DNA of 8,068 nt, taken from assembly GCA_964627855.1 (NCBI GenBank), contig CAZVLE010000132.1, positions 1 through 8,068 on the forward strand, read 5' to 3'. Each line of letters begins with the position of its first letter. Position 1 is the stretch's first letter. Source of the stretch: CAZVLE01 sp964627855. GTDB taxonomy: Bacteria > Bacillota > Dethiobacteria > DTU022. The notes under the pieces were generated by a model that searched no databases, was not told the DNA's origin, and was given only the letters and a program-made list of their open reading frames with translations. Made by a program: the position numbers and the translations under genes. This document shows, in pieces, positions 5,697-8,068 of this stretch.

Positions 5697-7067
5697 TTGC
5701 AGAAGCAAGCTGAAATGGTTAAGCTATACAGCGGTAAATTATCTTTCGGAACCAAACTGGGCTTTGGAATTTGTGATCTTGGCGGCAATTTATTTTTTAC
5801 CATGATGGGCTTTTACTTACTATTTTTTATGACCGACGTGGTTGGCCTTGCTGCCGGACTGGCCGGTACCGCCCTGATGATCGGGAAAATATGGGATGCT
5901 GTTACAGATCCGACTGTTGGTTACATCTCTGATCGGACCAGGACCCGCTGGGGCAGGCGCCGCCCCTATATGTTTGTCGGTTCTTTCCTGCTTTTTATTA
6001 CCATGATCCTGATGTTTACTGCTCCCGGTTTTGAGACCCAGAGTCAGCTATTTGTCTGGGCTGCTGTTATGTACTGTCTGCTCTGCAGCGCATACACGCT
6101 GGTGAATATTCCTTATGGGGCTTTAACCCCCGAAATGACTACAGACTATAATGAACGGACGGTACTTAATGCCTACCGTATGAGCAGCGCTGTAGTTGGC
6201 ACCCTGCTTGGAGCCGGGCTGGTTTTGCCCATAGTCGGGATGGCTGCTACTTTGGAGGCTGGTTGGACCCTGACCGGAACCGTAATGGGTGCCGTAATGA
6301 TGGTAACTGCCTTGATCACTGTATTTTCTGTCCGCGAACCTGTTCATGGCGATGCTCCGCCCCAGATCAATATTTTCAAATCTTACGCCCAGGTTCTGGG
6401 TATGAAAACCTTCCTTACCTGCCTGATCCCCTGGACGATGCACATCACCGGAATCACCATTATCCAGGGCGCCCTTCTCTATTATTATGTATACCTCTAC
6501 GGCACTGAGTCCGGCTTTCAGCTGGCCCTGGTTGCCCTGCTGCTGACATCGATGCTTTTCATCCCGGTCTGGACAGTGGTTTCCAAAAGCATCGGCAAAA
6601 AAATGAGTTATAATATCGGCATGGCTATCGTGGCCCTTGCTATTACTATGCTCTTTTTCGTCGGACACAGAATCCCGGTCGAAACTTCGTACATTATCAT
6701 GGCCATTGCCGGAATTGGTTTTGCTACCCAGTATGTAATGCCCTATTCAATCATTCCCGATGTGGTTGAGTATGATTATGCTGAAAATGGGGTGAGACGA
6801 GAAGGTGTATTTTACGGTCTCTGGACCCTGACCAGTAAAATTGGGCAGGCTTTTGCCATAGCGTTGAGTGGCTGGACCTTAAGCGCATTTGGCTACATAC
6901 CCGATGTCGCCCAAACAGAGCAGGCACTGCTTGGTATCAGGCTTCTTTGCGGCCCCATACCGGTTCTGTTTTTCATAGCAGGAATTATAGTTCTGTCGTA
7001 CTACCCGATTACCAGGGAAAAGTACCAGGAAATTTTAGAGAAAATAGCCCTGCGTGACGGAATGTAA
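5697..7067 (+). CDS. GPH-family sugar:cation symporter (MelB-like major facilitator)
   Basis: The 456-residue inner-membrane protein is rich in hydrophobic segments consistent with 12 helices. The N-terminal signature of the glycoside-pentoside-hexuronide family is clear: KLSFGTKLGFGICDLGGN at 14-31, FFMTDVVGL at 43-51, then WDAVTDPTVG at 66-75 followed by SDRTRTRWGRRRPY (78-91). The aspartates of WDAVTDP correspond by eye to Asp55 and Asp59 of MelB, which bind the coupling cation. MelB Asp124 in the IMDIPF segment is replaced by Asn (VNIPYGALTPEMT), as in most non-MelB members. The family carries galactosides, xylosides, glucuronides and, in YihO, sulfoquinovose, usually with Na+ or H+. As the last gene of the cluster, 70 bases after the transketolase and just before a terminator, it most likely imports the pathway's starting sugar. 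The substrate cannot be predicted from these motifs. Confidence 0.93.
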   Translation: MQKQAEMVKLYSGKLSFGTKLGFGICDLGGNLFFTMMGFYLLFFMTDVVGLAAGLAGTALMIGKIWDAVTDPTVGYISDRTRTRWGRRRPYMFVGSFLLFITMILMFTAPGFETQSQLFVWAAVMYCLLCSAYTLVNIPYGALTPEMTTDYNERTVLNAYRMSSAVVGTLLGAGLVLPIVGMAATLEAGWTLTGTVMGAVMMVTALITVFSVREPVHGDAPPQINIFKSYAQVLGMKTFLTCLIPWTMHITGITIIQGALLYYYVYLYGTESGFQLALVALLLTSMLFIPVWTVVSKSIGKKMSYNIGMAIVALAITMLFFVGHRIPVETSYIIMAIAGIGFATQYVMPYSIIPDVVEYDYAENGVRREGVFYGLWTLTSKIGQAFAIALSGWTLSAFGYIPDVAQTEQALLGIRLLCGPIPVLFFIAGIIVLSYYPITREKYQEILEKIALRDGM

Positions 7068-7072
7068 ACTAG

Positions 7073-7110
7073 GAGCCAGGACAAGGGGATGTTTCTCCTT
7101 GTCCTGGCTC
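7073..7110 (+). terminator. Hairpin terminator closing the cluster
   Basis: A 17-base-pair stem (7073-7089 with 7094-7110; one G-T wobble, otherwise perfect) with a TGTT loop begins 5 bases after the symporter stop. The stem is very stable, but the T-run is poor: ACTGGC separates the stem from CTTTCTATGTTTT. It would probably terminate transcription or protect the 3' end. It lies between convergent genes, so it may also act on minus-strand transcripts, although no T-run follows on that side. Confidence 0.7.
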
Positions 7111-7119
7111 ACTGGCTTT

Positions 7120-7314
7120 CTATGTTTTAATACTGAACTGAACCCTTAGCAAGCCGCGAAAACCTCTAATAGCGTAATATGATTCTGCTCCATTATGACA
7201 AACGTCTTCAGACCAATCAAGTCTTCCATGGCTGAAAACTCTCCCCTCGTTAAGAAATTTATTGGGCTTACTATTCCATGCGCTTTTAGTTAATAGTGAA
7301 CTGATGTATGTCAC
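7120..7314 (-). pseudogene. Doubtful 64-residue open frame, possibly a decayed gene fragment
   Basis: This frame runs from a GTG at 7314 to a stop at 7120 and stays open further upstream into the neighbouring gene's end. There is no ribosome binding site worth the name. The peptide segment GRVFSHGRLDWSEDVC...YYAIRGFRGLLRV loosely resembles the end of formylglycine-generating-enzyme-like (FGE-sulfatase/C-type-lectin-fold) domains, RVxRGGSWxxxxxxCRSAxR...GFRLxR, with key positions altered. It could be a decayed tail of such a gene, or chance. Together with the terminator it is the only content seen in the 260-base gap 7068-7327. Confidence 0.2.
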
Positions 7315-7327
7315 CCTTGTTGTATTA

Positions 7328-8032
7328 TCACCCAGCCGTTAAGATGCTGAATATAATCAGAGCGGCTGTAGCTGAGAGAATTAGGGTGATGATTGTGGGG
7401 CCTGCCCAGCGTTCCCATTCTAAAGTATATTGATCTTCAAGATTGTTGGTTGCAGCAGAAAAGATCGTTTTGCCCCACAGAGCCCGGGTTGTAGCTAAAG
7501 TATTGATGCCAAGGACAATAAAGGTGGTCAGGCTGCTAGTGGAAAGCAGGTTATCCATGCCATGTAACAGAGGCATAAAGAACCATGCAGTCACTATTAG
7601 GATAACTACAAAAACCGGAAGAGCTTTAAGTAGCTGTTTTACTGGGAGCTTACTAATCCTGAACGCTTGAAAAAACAGGCCGGCACCACAGGCAGTCATG
7701 GCCAGTAAAGTAGTATAAAAGGCAACGTAGGCAGCAAACAGAGCGGTGCCCTCTATGGCCCAGATTAACAGAAATGAAAATAGGTATCCAGCGGTCAGGC
7801 GCAGTGCCGGGGCAAGCCTGAGTGGGAAGTGGTGCATAACCAGCAAGGCCTGGGCTATTAGCCAGAGGATCAGAAGTAAAGATCCGGCCAGGGCAAAAAG
7901 CAATTTTAGCAAATCATTGGGAAAAGAAAACAAAGATTCGCGAGCGAGATAGATCGCTGACATAGGCAACAACAGCGACTGCATCAGAAGCCAGAGACCC
8001 TTGTTCCAATTATAAAGTTTGCCTTTGTTCAT
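7328..8032 (-). CDS. Unrecognised multi-pass membrane protein
   Basis: I do not recognise this 234-residue protein. It is strongly hydrophobic, with six or seven likely membrane helices at about 13-30, 43-66, 82-123 (probably two), 134-155, 163-183 and 212-231. A more polar loop (186-210, KTIFSAATNNLEDQYTLEWERW) precedes the last helix. There is no signal-peptide cleavage pattern, no obvious catalytic motif and no ABC or receptor signature. The short, lysine-rich N-terminus MNKGKLYNWNKG suits a membrane protein start. The start is uncertain: AAAAGG lies only one base from the ATG at 8032, and the frame stays open for 12 more codons to the window edge without another start, so the gene might begin outside. 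It converges on the sugar cluster and need not be related to it. A general integral membrane protein, or the permease-like partner of a gene to the right, are both possible. Confidence 0.75.
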   Translation of the reverse strand: MNKGKLYNWNKGLWLLMQSLLLPMSAIYLARESLFSFPNDLLKLLFALAGSLLLILWLIAQALLVMHHFPLRLAPALRLTAGYLFSFLLIWAIEGTALFAAYVAFYTTLLAMTACGAGLFFQAFRISKLPVKQLLKALPVFVVILIVTAWFFMPLLHGMDNLLSTSSLTTFIVLGINTLATTRALWGKTIFSAATNNLEDQYTLEWERWAGPTIITLILSATAALIIFSILTAG

Positions 8033-8068
8033 GCCTTTTATATTATCAAAAATTGTGCATGAGAACCA

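Noticed and set aside
6123..6668. 181-residue open frame on the minus strand
   Set aside because: It lies wholly antisense to the clear GPH symporter, has the polar, low-complexity look of a reverse-frame shadow and has no ribosome binding site.
1..8068. CRISPR array, tRNA or rRNA gene, insertion sequence or attachment site
   Set aside because: I saw no regularly spaced repeats, tRNA-like or rRNA sequence, transposase or integrase gene, or terminal inverted repeats; the only strong inverted repeat is the terminator at 7073-7110.

Overview
The window (8,068 bases, roughly half G+C by eye) looks like the chromosome of a Gram-positive anaerobe or near relative, most likely a Firmicute of the class Clostridia. 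The evidence is strong AGGTG-type ribosome binding sites, GTG and TTG starts, tight overlapping genes, a transketolase split into two subunits, and a GPH-type sugar symporter. The taxonomic guess is inference and has low confidence.

Positions 1 to about 7110 hold one co-directional (+ strand) catabolic gene cluster whose left end is cut off. In order it has: (1) the C-terminal two thirds of a thiamine-diphosphate (ThDP) enzyme of the acetolactate synthase superfamily, with features resembling IolD; (2) an IclR-family regulator overlapping it by 38 bases; (3) a Gfo/Idh/MocA NAD(P)-dependent oxidoreductase overlapping the regulator by 8 bases; (4) an RpiB/LacA/LacB-family isomerase with altered active-site motifs and a C-terminal extension; (5, 6) the N- and C-terminal subunits of a split transketolase overlapping by 4 bases; (7) a GPH-family 12-helix sugar:cation symporter. 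A long hairpin just after the symporter stop closes the cluster.

Together these genes describe uptake of a sugar-like compound, oxidation or oxidoreductive remodelling of it, aldose-ketose isomerisation, and C2 transfer or C-C cleavage by ThDP enzymes into the pentose phosphate pool. An IclR protein presumably controls them. No sugar kinase or aldolase is visible. The isomerase lacks the histidine that RpiB uses for ring opening, which suggests an open-chain (perhaps four-carbon) substrate. Known pathways that share parts of this set are the sulfoquinovose transketolase route (split transketolase plus RpiB-like isomerase), apiose catabolism (split apulose-4-phosphate transketolase plus Gfo/Idh/MocA enzyme) and inositol catabolism (IolD plus IolG). 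None matches in full, and the substrate is unknown.

Positions 7111 to 7327 are a gene-poor stretch with one doubtful minus-strand open frame that may be a decayed fragment. Positions 7328 to 8032 (minus strand) encode an unrecognised multi-pass membrane protein, convergent with the cluster and probably unrelated to it.
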